Positions 1 through 11,310 of a stretch of 64,000 nucleotides of DNA are shown in pieces. The notes beneath the pieces are model-generated. The model worked only from the letters and a program-made list of their open reading frames with translations. It did not search any database and was not told the DNA's origin. A program made the translations under genes and the position numbers. Position 1 is the first letter of the stretch; every line of letters starts with the position of its first letter. This stretch comes from Cladorhizidae sp. MBARI D1340-BT2 (lineage: Eukaryota; Porifera; Demospongiae; Poecilosclerida; Cladorhizidae), in contig JAQNBH010000017.1 of assembly GCA_028752905.1 (NCBI GenBank), positions 36,397,101 to 36,461,100 on the forward strand. The letters run 5' to 3'.

Positions 1-700
1 AATTAGTTTGATATGTAATAGTGGATCATCAAACTCTTGCAAGAAATTTGATGTGTAATAGTGAATCGAGGTTAGTATTACAACAGTTTCTGCAAGACCC
101 ATTAACACCAGGAAGATCATGCAGATGCTGGAGATGCTAAAAGTGAAAGCTAGTTTCCTTCAGTCTCCTGGAGAGGTCATATCAACCAGTACAGAATACA
201 GTCATCACATATCACAATTATCAATCTTTAAGATTTATTAATTACCCAGTAAGGTTAAAGGTATGTAGGACAGGTCATCTCAACTTTTTTTGAATGAAGT
301 TGTCGGGAAGCATCACAATTATTGATGTTTTTCTTAAAAATTACATACTTTCTCAACGACGGTTGAACTCATAAAGTGCTGGCTTCAAGCTGAATAGAAC
401 CAATTATCAATGAAGGTATCTATGTGCCTGAGACATGCAGTATCTGCCACCAGATGCTGCAAAGGTAGAAGATATCTCCTTGTACCTGATACCAAAGAAT
501 ACCAACGATTTAGAGACTAGCAAACCACTACCGCTGATTTAAGCCAACTACTGGCAAGACAAGCAAAAAGCCAAGGATCACCTTCTGATCACCATATCTT
601 GGCCAACAGTACTTGTAGTAAACAAAATCTGATTCATGCAGCATGAGCACTAAAAGAGCTCTCAAATGATACACCCAAATGTTTTGTGAGTGAACTCTAG
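1..700. other. No recognisable gene
   Basis: AT-rich sequence with only short, unconserved reading frames on both strands. I see no splice-consistent exon, no transposon domain and no tandem structure before the 69-bp array. Confidence 0.5.
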
Positions 701-985
701 CCAAGTTCTGACTGTTATGCAACCACAAAATATGGATTTTCAAACATCATGATAACATCAAGGTTAGGACCAAGTTATGACTGTTATGCAACCACAAAAT
801 ATGGATTTTCAAACATCATGATAACATCAAGGTTAGGACCAAGTTATGACTGTTATGCAACCACAAAATATGGATTTTCAAACATCATGATAACATCAAG
901 GTTAGGACCAAGTTATGACTGTTATGCAACCACAAAATATGGATTTTCAAACATCATGATAACATCAAGGTTAGGACCAAAGTTA
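701..985. repeat. 69-bp tandem repeat, about 4 copies
   Basis: Units start at 701, 770, 839 and 908, with a fragment from 977. Units after the first are essentially identical. Because 69 is divisible by 3, the array stays open and translates as a 23-residue repeat, which explains the + strand reading frame here. That frame looks like a by-product, not a gene. Confidence 0.95.
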
Positions 986-1585
986 TCTCTTCGGTTAGCA
1001 TTCCTTGTTGGTTTCTCTGCTTTTTTAATCAAGTGGAATTCCATGGACTTTAAACCACCAAAGTTTGAAATGGAGCATCCAATTGTTCTAGAACTTTGGA
1101 AGTAACTAGTAGATAAATACCACAAGAGTTAGAACGAGAATACTTTTTTTGAGAAACTTCTTCGTTTTAACAATTCTTTGTTAACCTTCATAAGCCAGTA
1201 TATCATTGTTCTGTTTTATAGTGAATATGGTATTACAGTGCATGAGGTATCAGACTTCTCCTAACTATTTAGAGTGAGCTTGACTTGAAGGTTCTGCTAA
1301 GTCTGTTTCAGAAGTAGTCTGGTCATTCCACAGGTATGTAACAGTGTAGTGTTTGACTGGTTCTAGTTGCTTGTGGAAAGGCATACCAAATGCTACCCTC
1401 ACCAATGATATCATTTATACCTTCTTATACACATTTGAGTCCCATATGCACAATTTCAAGGTGAATCTGGAGTACTGGTTTCCAACCTTCTACCCTGCGT
1501 ACTGACCTCTTGTGCAAGGTGTATGCATCCTTCAGTCAAGTGTAAAGTGTAGATCAGTTTGTAACTAAACTAAGTCTGCTTACTT
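986..1585. other. No recognisable gene
   Basis: No domain, tandem repeat or credible exon seen. It may include the unrecognised 5' part of the gypsy element that follows. Confidence 0.4.
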
Positions 1586-1589
1586 CTAC

Positions 1590-2945
1590 GTGTGAGTTTG
1601 CATGCACAGAGAAAAAGAGTTGAAGGCAACCACCATACAGAACCATCAGTCAAAGCGTTTAAGAAGAGTGGGACTTCAAGAAGATCTATCTTTAAAGGCT
1701 CTACTCAGCAAAGCAAGATCACAAGAAGTAAGTGAAGGTTAAGCAAAAGTAATAAAATGGACGACGCATCTAACATCAGAAGCAGTACATTTTCTTCAGT
1801 GCAAGAGAAGACTCAAGAAATGGCAGCCACCACGGACAAATGCAGGTCAGACATGTCATAAGTGTGGTTTTTGTGTCACCATAGAAATGGGCTGTATCCA
1901 AAAAATAGCCAAAGTTGCAATGAATGTGGTAAAAATAACCACCTGCTAAAGTATCTCAAAGCAGGACAAATGATAAAGTCAAGATGGATTACGTGAATTG
2001 AAATTGTGAGTTAAGCACAGGCCAGAATCGCATGTTTATCAGAGCCATAACCAAAGAGTGATAGCAGTAATGAATATCAATACACTCTGTTGACACTACT
2101 AGCAATACGGCACCAAATATGAGTGTGAAAATCAATGGAATTACAATCGGTATGATAAATAATATGGGAGAATCCTTTGATATCATAGACGAAAGAAATT
2201 TTGCCATAGTATAAAGTATACCATATGCACACTTGATGCTACCCTAAACAAAGTGAATGTTTGAATATTGTGCAGACTCGCAACTTACAGTAGTTGGTCA
2301 GTTGAACCAAAATAGAAATCACTTCTGTTGATGGTTCATGTAATACCATGGAATTATGCAACTTTGCTCCGCTACAATAGAACATGCTCTCATTCATGTA
2401 TAGATCAAGCATGTCTCTGACTGTCTCAAAGTCTGTGAAATGCTGGTGCAAAAATATCCCAAATTGTTCAAAGCCACTGAGGTTTGCAGAAGTTATATAC
2501 TAAATACAGATGAGAGTGTAGCTCCCTCAAGGAACATGCCAAATTCCCTTCTACAGAAGGAAACAAGTGGCAAGACTTGGAACAACAAGGAATCATTGTG
2601 AAAGTGGATGGACCAACTCCACGAGTGTCCCCTTTGGTCATAATTCCCCAAAAGAATGGTGAAGTCCGTTTGTGTGTTAACATGAGAAAAGCAAACAGCA
2701 ATTAAGCTGGAGATACATCCAAGCCTATAACTATTTAGTATATCATTCACAACATGAATAGTGCAACCATTAATTTTTTACAAAACTGGATTTGCAACAA
2801 GGATATCATCAAGTACTGTTTCTACCAGAGAGCAGTTACATCATAACAATATTTACTACACAAAGGATTACAAGGATATGCTGGACTAAAATTTGGAGCA
2901 AACTCAGCAAGTGAGATTTTCCAAAATATTTTCAGTGACAGATAC
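1590..2945 (+). mobile_element. Decayed Ty3/gypsy element (gag zinc knuckle, PR, RT start)
   Basis: Seen in order on the + strand across several frames. First comes a gag-like stretch with a CCHC-type knuckle (CHKCGF near 1850, then CNECGKNNH near 1920-1945). Next is a protease-like segment at about 2119-2200 (VKING, then IIDERNFA; the usual catalytic D-S/T-G triplet is degraded). Last is the reverse-transcriptase N-terminal part at about 2563-2940 (PRVSPLVIIPQKNGEVRLCV, then KLDLQQGYHQ-like and FGANSASEIFQNI). The PR-before-RT order and motif wording fit the K02A2.6-like gypsy lineage. Multiple stops and frameshifts make it a pseudo-element. RNase H and integrase are missing: it stops where the opposite-strand element begins, so it may be interrupted by it. 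Confidence 0.75.
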
Positions 2946-3299
2946 GTGACATACCAGGAAAAATCAACATCGATGTGTAATGGAACAGCCTCTGTGACTT
3001 GCAATTTCACCCCTGCTGCTGCCTGTCTAACTGTGCCCATAATCAATTGCTTAAACCTACTAATCCAACCTGTATTGGGCAGCCAGTCTCCTTGGAGCTG
3101 CCCCACAAAATATGAACATATATGGTAATAATAATATCGTACTATTCAGATCGCTGCATTTATGCATAAGTTAATTACAATGTCCTGTCTAACCTACTAT
3201 ATTAAACAGTCATTCACAATTCAATTTCTTGGTGTCAAGGAGCCCTGAATGTAACAAGAGCTCTGCTCCCAGACCCTCACTTTCACTTATTTAAACTGA
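2946..3299. other. Unassigned segment between two retroelements
   Basis: Sits just downstream, on the - strand, of the RNase H of the Gmr1-like element, where its 3' LTR would be expected. I could not find a matching copy upstream of that element, so no LTR is called. Confidence 0.3.
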
Positions 3300-3304
3300 T
3301 CATT

Positions 3305-3745
3305 CGTCCCTGCAGGAATATCTTGATTGAGCATCAGCATTCCCATTGGCTGTTCCCTGAGCCATACAATATGGTGAGGACCAGTTAATAAGATGTCCAT
3401 TTTCATCTTTGTTCTGTCTAGTTTGTGATGATCAGTCTATCAGGTAAATGGCACACTGATGAGGTATAGACCTTGAAGTGTTTCACTTCCTCCACCACAC
3501 CCAGGCACTCTTTTTTACTGTGGCTTAGTTCCTCTGGCATAGAAGGCCACTGATCTGTTTGTTCTGCCCTTGTTCAGTTGGCTGAGCAGCTATCCCTATG
3601 TTGGAAATGTCTGTCTGCAAGCACAAATGGTTTGTCAAAGTACAGTACCCATAAGTACTTCATTCGAGGTGAGGTCTTGCTTGAGCTTGTCTAATGCCTC
3701 GCAGTACTCTTGTGTCCCTGCTACACTGTGTGATGCCTCTTTCTG
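3305..3745 (-). pseudogene. RNase H of the Gmr1-like element
   Basis: Starts with the connection sequence EYCEALDKLKQDL (near 3715-3675). Then come a DISNIGIAA-like strand, LSHSKKECLGVVEEVKHFKV (near 3525-3465), and finally GTANGNADAQSRYS (near 3350-3310), which corresponds to the conserved NADALSR motif. Several frame changes are needed. Confidence 0.75.
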
Positions 3746-4575
3746 GGTCAGGTCTGACCACTGCTGTAGATGTAAAGGACAATTTCTGTATTACCCAAAC
3801 ATCCCATGGAACACTATGACATCTTTCTTCCTTCTGGGTACTTAAAACTCTGTCACTGCTCTGAATTTTAACTTTTTTTGACCATTTTCCATGACATGCC
3901 TCAGATAGCTACACTTTGTCATGCCAAGCTGTCAGTTCTGCTTCCCTCAGTTTCTGAAGCACCTTCTCCACATTTACAAGATGTTCTTACCAGTTCCGGC
4001 TCCATTTACAACTTAGTCCATGTAGGTATTAGAAAAGTCCTGGAATTCTTTTGGCAGACTGTTCATCATTTGCTGGTGCACTCACTCACAGGTCAAAAGG
4101 CTTCACCTGATGCTTGCACAGTGGCATCACAAAAGCAGTTTAGGCCTTTTGACTATGGCTCCACCAGCACTTCTCAGTAGTCATTTGACAAGTTAATCAT
4201 CTAGATATTGCTCTCTGGCCTGGCTGAGCCTGTCAATAAATTCTTCCACTATGGGTATTGGGTAGAGATATGGCTTGGTGATCGCATTTAGCTTTTAGTA
4301 GTCAATACAGAGGCACCATGACTGTCCTTCTAGGGGACTAGTGTATCTGGTGAAGCTGAGGGTCTGTGGTAGGCTTCTATGAGTCCTGCCTCTAGCAGTT
4401 GCTTCATCTCTTCCTGCGCTTCTGCATACCTTACTTTGGGGAGTCTGTAGGGAGGTAGGTAGATGGGAGCTGCCATCCCAGTGTCAATCTTCACCTCTGC
4501 TTCTGTTTATCTTCCTGGCATTTCCTCGAACAATTCTTCAAATGTCTCAATGATCTCTGACAGCTGGGATGGCTG
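3745..4575 (-). pseudogene. Reverse transcriptase of the Gmr1-like element
   Basis: Begins with the pre-RT linker typical of gypsy elements (IIETFEELFEEMPG, then KIDTGMAAPIYLPPYRLP at about 4560-4440). It continues with EMKQLLEAGLIEAYHRPSASP, and then a CIDY-KLNAITKPYLYPIP motif near 4305-4260 after a frameshift. The catalytic Y-x-D-D box is present as NTYMD followed by a stop codon near 4030-4015, so the second Asp is lost. A DLTQKEASHSV-like end leads into RNase H. Confidence 0.8.
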
Positions 4576-4659
4576 CACCTCCATCAGGTTGGCTCAGTAT
4601 CTTCCTCTATCAGTATTGTGCTCTCTTCTCTCGGCTTGTTCCATGTTAGGATATGTGGT

Positions 4660-5790
4660 CTGTTATCTTGGCACGGTGCCTGCTCCATCCTCCACCTGGG
4701 AATTCACCAGACCTGCTGCTGTGGGAGACTCCCACCTGGTCAACCTGTTCATCTGAAATACTCTGGATTTATTCTTCCGGTCATGTATGTTGGTTGTGTC
4801 AGATAACTTGTCTTCTATAGCATATGGGCCTTGCCATGCTGTGTTGAGCATGCTGGTGTCTGATATGAAGGCCAAGACCATCTCTCTCGGCCTGAAGGAC
4901 CTTCCTCTCGCTGTCTTTTTGTACTACATCTTCATGGTGGCCTTAAAGGGAGTCTCTGCCTCATTTGCCATCTTCACAGCACTTGCAAATTTGTCTAGAA
5001 TTGTCTGCATGAAGGATACCATGCCCTTGTTGGTGATGTTATCTCCTTCCCATATCTCCTTCACTACATCCAGGAGGTACCTCGCTCATCGACCATACAC
5101 GAGCTTGAAGGGGGGGAACTATGTGGCTTCTTGTTGCACCTCCCTGTCCACAAACAACAGATAGGGGAGTGCTTTCTCGTCCCATTGGTCAATAGCTTGA
5201 TGAGTATGGCCTTCAATATGCCAATGAACCTCTCCACCATAACTATCAGTTTGAAGTTGTTAGGGGGAGGACATGATGGGGAAGATTCTTAGGATGCTGT
5301 ACAGTTCAGTCATTATTCGATCCACTATCTGTCAGGATTTGTTTCGAGATGCCAACATGCAATGTGGTGATTACAATCTTCATCAGGTATACTGGCATCC
5401 AGGTATTTTGTGCCATTCACAGTCAGTCAGGACATATCAGTAGCCTTCTTTCAACCTCTGGAGAAGTCCTACAATATCCATGACAATCTTGTTGAAAGGC
5501 AGGTAGCTCACACGCAGGTGCACCAAGGTGCTTCGATCTTCTTGTGGCCAGCTGTGCTTTGGCTATCTGGGTTACTTCTGCACAGGTCTGTAATGTCTCC
5601 ATGCAGTCCTTGCCTGTAGTTAGTCTGCACGATTCTGTAAGTGGTCTTCTTTCTCTCCATGTGTCCTGCAAGTACCATGGAGTCGGTCAGCCTCAGTACT
5701 GTCATCCTCTCTATGGTTGCAGGAGGATTAGTTGCATCACCAGTTCATCCTGGCTGTCAGGATGCCACTTGCATTGTAGCACCCCTTGTT
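4660..5790 (-). pseudogene. Integrase of the Gmr1-like element
   Basis: From upstream to downstream on the - strand I see a zinc-binding-like start (GHMERKKTTYRI near 5690-5640, then a C-x-x-C-like stretch) and a core start (LPFNKIVMDIVG near 5500-5460). The second catalytic Asp region follows (ILTDSGSN near 5345-5320), then an ERFIGILKA-like stretch near 5240 and LPYLLFVDREVQQEAT near 5175-5125. A C-terminal module with WQGPY, the GPY/F motif, lies at about 4860-4830. Stops and frameshifts interrupt it. Confidence 0.75.
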
Positions 5791-6184
5791 CTTGAGTAAA
5801 CAAGCTGCCTTACTCATCTGCTGACTCCCAGACTGTTGCCAGTGATGGGTGAGTTGCCTGAGTCCCAGCTATGTCATCCAGTCATTTGGCATGCCGATGG
5901 AGGAGAATTTCTCTCTGTTATGATGTTTTTGGCTCCTCGACATTTTGCTCCTCATCCAGAGCATCTCAAACATGTCAACCTCAATCCAATAAACTGTATC
6001 TCATCATCCTCTTTGGATTGCTGCTTCATTCTGCTGAGGTGGAGTTACTCTCTCCACTGTGTTGGCCATGGCCAGGGTGGCATATCCCTGTCCTTCCTCT
6101 ATTCCACTTGTCTCCATAGCCTTTAGTCAGTGGGATTTAGGAGATTTTTCAGGGCTACAGTTGTAGCTGTGCTAATTTGAGCTG

Positions 6185-6305
6185 TGCACAAGACCCTGAG
6201 GCATCCATGCCCAGGACAGTTTTGTAGTCGATAACAGCCGATACCCCAACCAACAGGGTAGTCAATTCCTTGTTAAAATTGATAGTGACAATTGCTAAGG
6301 GATAA
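6185..6305 (-). pseudogene. Retroelement protease C-terminal part
   Basis: Reads as YPLAIVTINFNKE, followed by a strand ending VLGMDASG. This resembles the end of a retropepsin-like domain, where the typical wording is V-LLG-D. The catalytic D-S/T-G part was not identified. Its position directly upstream of integrase is part of the case for PR-IN-RT-RH order. Confidence 0.45.
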
Positions 6306-6639
6306 CTTTAAACTACACAACACTGCTGTCAGTAAACTCTGCATCATAAGCGCAACAAGTCACTTCTATTTTCAAAGACTATGGAATGATGCTGTCCCTC
6401 AAATAGACTATCATTTTACACTTCAAAAATAAATTAAAGAGGTAGAAGAATTTCTGTAGTCAAGAATAAATAATCCTTGTATTAGTCACTTTGTTTCCTT
6501 GTGATAGGTGCTATATACCTTTAACTCACCTAATTTCTGGCTATTACTACATACCAGAGAGTCCATCAGAGTGAATATTACAGATTCAGCACTTTCACTC
6601 TTACTCTTAACTTACTCGTGTCATAATGTTCTGTCAAGT

Positions 6640-6985
6640 CATAAATAAATAAATATGAATTTAAAATGAACTTCTCAATAATCGACTTCAAATTTACTCT
6701 ACCGATGTTTTGACTAGATTCTCTGAGAATAAAGAAATACTAGAACTTTCGTCATCATGTTGTATTTAGGAACTCTCAGTGGACAATGAAAATACAGTCA
6801 CCTCAATAATCAACATTAAATTTACTTTCTCGATGTTGCGACTAGGAGAGTCATGTGAGGTTGTTATTTACAAACTCTCAGTTGACAATGAAATTACAAT
6901 GACCTCTTCAATAATCAACTTGAAATTTACTCTCTACATGTTTCGGCTGGTATCTCAAAATAATGTGTTGATGCATCATATGTTG
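6640..6985 (-). repeat. Dispersed repeat, three head-to-tail copies of about 125 bp
   Basis: Three imperfect tandem copies sharing CTCAATAATCAACTT-like and TTTACTCTC-like blocks. On the - strand the copies match the family seen at 21290, 26080, 30480, 36075, 59490 and 60435. Head-to-tail copies flanking an element are typical of Penelope-like terminal repeats. That assignment is inference, from the Penelope-like endonuclease beside the 30480 copy. Confidence 0.65.
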
Positions 6986-8980
6986 TCATGTCATAAGGAC
7001 CCTCATCGTTAGGATTAGGGAGAGTCCTAGGTAGGCAATGGCTAAAGCTAGGGCTAGAGGTGCAGATAGAAACATTGCTAGCCTAGCCATGGACACCAAC
7101 ATAATACTTGGCAAAGTCTTGCCTAGCACTGACTATCCATGTTTCATGATAATGAAGGTATTGAGCTCCTTTTCTCATCATACTAGTCAATCAGATAGCG
7201 ACATGTAATCTCTTGTCCTGTATTTCAAAATAACCGATGTCCAGAACACACACATTATTCATATGTCAGCTAAACATGTTTTGGCGCGTTCTTAGAAAGC
7301 TAAACAGTAGTTTTGGTTATTAGCTCCAAAAATACTATGCTAGCAGCTATCGATCACAATTAGTAGAGATATCTAGATATAATGGTTATAACTCCCGTAG
7401 AGGAACCTTCAATTAGACCACAGGAATGTAACAGTCTCTCAAGTCTTGGCCAGGTGAAATGATATGTTGGATTGGGAGTGGTAAACTACTTGTGGATATC
7501 ACTGTAATTTTTAATTTTGAGTTGCTCAAGTTTGTTGTATATTGTATAACTCTCCTGCTCAAATCTTTCATTGATATTACTAGTTAAATATCAAGGGCCT
7601 CAGAATAAATAACATGGTAGTGTTCATCTGGTGAAGTGCTAGAGCTATTACGGTCATCAAATGTATTAGTGCTCTTCTTTTCCTTGGCAACTTCATCCAA
7701 GAAATACTCTCTCCTTGTGGTGATGCACTCATGCTGGTTTGTGGCAAGGTCTTACTTAAGTTGTTGGTGTGCTACAGAATATTATGGAGAAGAGATGCTC
7801 CAAGTAATCAAATGTCTAATATGCTATCTTACATCACAACTAATCACTCACCAAATAATACCTTCATCTTTTCCTTACTCTCTTCCAGCTTCTTTCGTCG
7901 AATTGCCATTCTGCATGCCCAAAATTCTCTTACCCACTCTCATCTCTGTTGTCTCCAACTTCTTACATGCTCTACATCCCCGTCCACACAGTTCTGTTGT
8001 AAACTCCCATACTAGAAGCCCACACAATATCATTCCTTTATCTATTTCCACCTCTCTGGCCACCCATATCAATTCACTCTTTTTCCTTCTACACCATTTT
8101 CTCTAACTGCAATGTGAATCTTCTATGCACACCACTTATAGCACCTGGCACATGGACTGGATGACTTTTGGTCCTGAAAAAGACGCCCATTACTGAAGAT
8201 AGACAGCAGCCCTGGTGAGGGGGTGGGTGGTGGGCAGATGGCCAGGTATCCCAACACTGAAGCAACTGGATAAAGAGGCGCGGCTGTTTAACTCCAAGAT
8301 ACAGAGTAGTTGCCCCCAAATGGGTGACTATTACTCCATTTTAGGAAGACTGTGAAGTACGTCAGGATGACAAGCAAGTCCACTGCCATTAGTATGTCTG
8401 GAGAGAAGGTTTCATATGTCTGCTTTATGAATGAGTCAATTAAGCTCACTTTGGCAGGCAACCATTGTAGCTGCACTGGTGGGACCCACTCGAACCATTA
8501 CCAGTGCCTAGTGATGCGACTGAACTAATTGAAATATGGAAAGGGTACACTCAATCACTGAATTTGAAAAATGCCCTATTGAAAGAGATGAATGGCCATG
8601 TATCTGCATAGTGTGCTCTGTGTGGTGTCTAGATGTAGCTATACCTATACCTGCAACAAGTTGATCAGTTTCATGTAAACTTATAGATGTGTAGGCAATG
8701 CATCAATTGACAAACACATCTGCTGAACTGAGCATGGCAGGTGTAAAAGCATAATGCTATAGGGCAGGTCAACTCCTCCGGTCACATGAGGCCCCCAAAA
8801 GCCCAGATAAAAAGCTGCCCTAGCAGACAATGTCAAAGTCTGGTTACTCCTTTTCCCATGCCACGTAGGCCCTCCTGAGCAGTTGTTGTATAATAGGAAG
8901 GCAGCTGGTCTTAGTTTATAGAGGTACCTCACTACACACCCTATCCGTCCATAATCCAGATGATAAAAGGAGGCCTAATA
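6986..8980. other. No recognisable gene
   Basis: Several reading frames of 60-150 codons occur on both strands, but none shows a domain, signal peptide or splice-consistent neighbours. The longest (7636-8106 +) is low-complexity and hydrophobic, and I do not believe it is a gene. Confidence 0.4.
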
Positions 8981-9760
8981 AATAACTGCCATGTTATTGA
9001 TGATCAGTAGATGATGCGCTGCACTTTAGTATGGTTTTATTCACTGGTAGGTATGTGAGGTCACAAATAGATATGCTACAAATGACAGAGAGTTGATACG
9101 CACATATGTAAAGGTACTCAGTGATACCTTCTGCAAAAGGAGAGATAATGGCGCTTGGCTGAGACATAAAAAATAACCATTGAGTTGGAGACACTTTGGT
9201 CAGAGCAAGTGAAATGTTAGTGTTGATGCCCAATCATGATAGATAGAAGACACTTCGCTATAGATGGATTAATAGTGGTGTCTGAGCTGAAATTATTTTT
9301 GAAAACAAGTACGTACTGCCAGGTAGCTGCAGTGAAAACAAACATGTTTATCTCACCAATCAACACTCCATATTGCAGCTGCTGTCTAATTGAGATGAGA
9401 AAGGAGGCCAAAGAAAGAACTGCCATGATGCACTGCACTTAAGTATGACTGGCAGTTATGTGAGGTCATAAATAGTTATGCTACAAATGACAGAGTGTTA
9501 ATTCACTCACACATAAAGGTATTCAGTTATACCTTCTGCAAAGGATAGGTAACAGTACTTGGCTGAAATTATTGTCGAGTTGAGGACACCTTGGTCAGTG
9601 AGCAAGTGAACAGATGAGTCCAATTTGTTGATCCCCAAACATAACAGAAGGAGAAACTTGGCTATACGAATTAATGGTGGTATTATAGCTGTTCCATGAT
9701 TTATGAAGGCAACTACTGCCATGTTGCCACAGCGAAAACAAACATGACCAATCAACACCC
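8981..9760. repeat. Large imperfect direct duplication
   Basis: Two units start at about 8981 and 9415. Both contain a GCACTGCACTTTAGTATG-like block, a TATGTGAGGTCA block, ATGCTACAAATGACAGAG and TACCTTCTGCAAA, in the same order. The second unit is shorter, about 345 versus 434 bp. No coding function is apparent. Confidence 0.75.
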
Positions 9761-9856
9761 CCTGTTGCAGCTTCTGTCACTACAGGTACCAACAGCGAAA
9801 ACAAACATGACCAATCAACGCCCCCATTGCAGCTGCTGTCACTACAGGTACCAAGC
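9731..9856. repeat. 63-bp tandem repeat, 2 copies
   Basis: AGCGAAAACAAACATGACCA recurs at 9731 and 9794, with only a few differences between units. It lies at the end of the larger duplication. Confidence 0.9.
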
Positions 9857-10734
9857 CCTTTGACAGTGATCTCTAAACCTGATTGGCATTAGACTTGGAA
9901 TTAACCAAGTCCACCTACTAAGGCACTGCACCTAATGCTACCTGAAGCATCTGGGTACCAATGATTGATGAATTTCACAGTTGTAACCTTTCCGCCTTGA
10001 AAGAACTTTAACCAAGCTAAGTCTGCCTTAGATCCTGCATTTAGTCAGATAACATAGTGCTTTGGTGTTCTAACCAAGTATAGCCTGTTGAAGAACTGAT
10101 GTAGAAATTGTGGCCTGTGAGTATAATTTAAGCCAGTTATCCCAGAAATGATAATTTACTCCCTCTATGGACATGCATTCTTTGAGTACCATGATCTTAT
10201 AAGTCATATCTTTTCTATTTATCTGTCTCAGCTCAAATGTGACATGAGTTTTCAGGTCACTGTTTGCCAGCTTTGTTCCAATGCCCAGATTCAGTGCGCC
10301 TTCAACTGTATCATCCACAATAATGTAAGAAATCGATGACAGTGCCCATGAGATAACATAGTCCATATTAAGGCTATGTAGGAAACTAAAGTCAACTATT
10401 ATGCAACACTTATTAGTTTAGTGAGATTTTGTGATTGAGCCAATTTGGCTAACATGTACATGAGGACCGATTGACTCCTCCAAAGGTCCAAATAGTCTCC
10501 CTGACCCTAGCTCTCCTGAAATGTAGTCTCTGATCCACCAGACCATATAAGTGATACTTAGTGCTAGGTGTAAAAAGCCTGTAATCCTGGGCAATGCCTA
10601 AATCCTATGTGGAATCCCCTCTGTGAACCAGGATGTATCTACAAGGCAACATTTTTGTCAAGGTCTGTAGAAAAGAAATCCATCCAGTTTCTGAGGCATA
10701 CCAATGACAAATACATAGGCAACTGGTCTCAGAT
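9857..10734. other. No recognisable gene
   Basis: Only short frames with no domain. Nothing repetitive was noted apart from the boundaries with adjacent arrays. Confidence 0.4.
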
Positions 10735-11310
10735 TAGTCTGTTGTCTGCTGGTCTCCATATATCTGCTAGTCTGTCTGCCATATATCTGCTGGTCTCTCT
10801 CCCAGTCTATCTGCTGGTCTGTATTTGTCTGCTTGCCAGTTTGTCTGCTGGCTCTATGTCTGCCAGTCCCTCACTGCCTATTTGCCAGTCTGTCTGCTGG
10901 TCTCTGTGTGTCTACCTGCAAGCCTGATTACTGCCAATCTGTATGCTGGTCTGTATGTGCATGTCTAACTGCCAATTCTGTCTGCCAGTCTGCTGGCCTG
11001 TGTATGTCTGCCAGGCCCTCTGTGTCTCTTGTCAGTATGTCTACTGGTCTCTGTGTGCCTACCTGACAAGTCTGATGTCTGCCAGTGCCTGCTGGTCTGT
11101 ACATCTGTGTCTAGCCAGTCTGTACATGTCTGCCTTCTAGTGTGTTGTCTTTTGGTCTGTCTGCTGGTCTATGTGTCTGCTTTCCAATGTGTCTGCTGGT
11201 CTTTTTGACTCTCTGTCTGCTTGTCTGTATGTATCTGCCAATCTGTCTGTGTTTCGACCTACCAGTCTGTCTGGTGGACTGTGTGCCAGTCTGTCTGCTA
11301 GATAGGTCCA
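10735..11310. repeat. Degenerate TCTG/CTGG-rich minisatellite
   Basis: About 570 bp of irregular units built from TCTGTCTGCTGGTCT-like words. Reading frames on both strands (Cys/Leu-rich on +, Arg/Gln-rich on -) are translations of this low-complexity sequence. Confidence 0.9.

Larger units (their letters stand above)
3300..6305 (-). mobile_element. Ty3/gypsy-type retroelement with PR-IN-RT-RH order (Gmr1-like), decayed
   Basis: On the - strand the domains run protease end (about 6305-6185), integrase (about 5790-4660), reverse transcriptase (about 4575-3745), then RNase H (about 3745-3305). All are in one orientation with ordinary spacing. The RT and RH are of Ty3/gypsy type, yet integrase lies upstream of RT, as in Ty1/copia. 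Among gypsy-type elements that order is known from the Gmr1 group, first described in deuterostomes. Frameshifts and stops throughout show the copy is dead. Domain boundaries are approximate. A rearranged mosaic is the main alternative. Confidence 0.7.

Noticed and set aside
749..1105. 118-residue + strand frame with 23-residue repeats
   Set aside because: It is the translation of the 69-bp tandem array, with no independent coding evidence.
7636..8106. 156-residue hydrophobic + strand frame
   Set aside because: No domain, no signal-peptide-like start, no conserved partner, and composition typical of pyrimidine-rich DNA.
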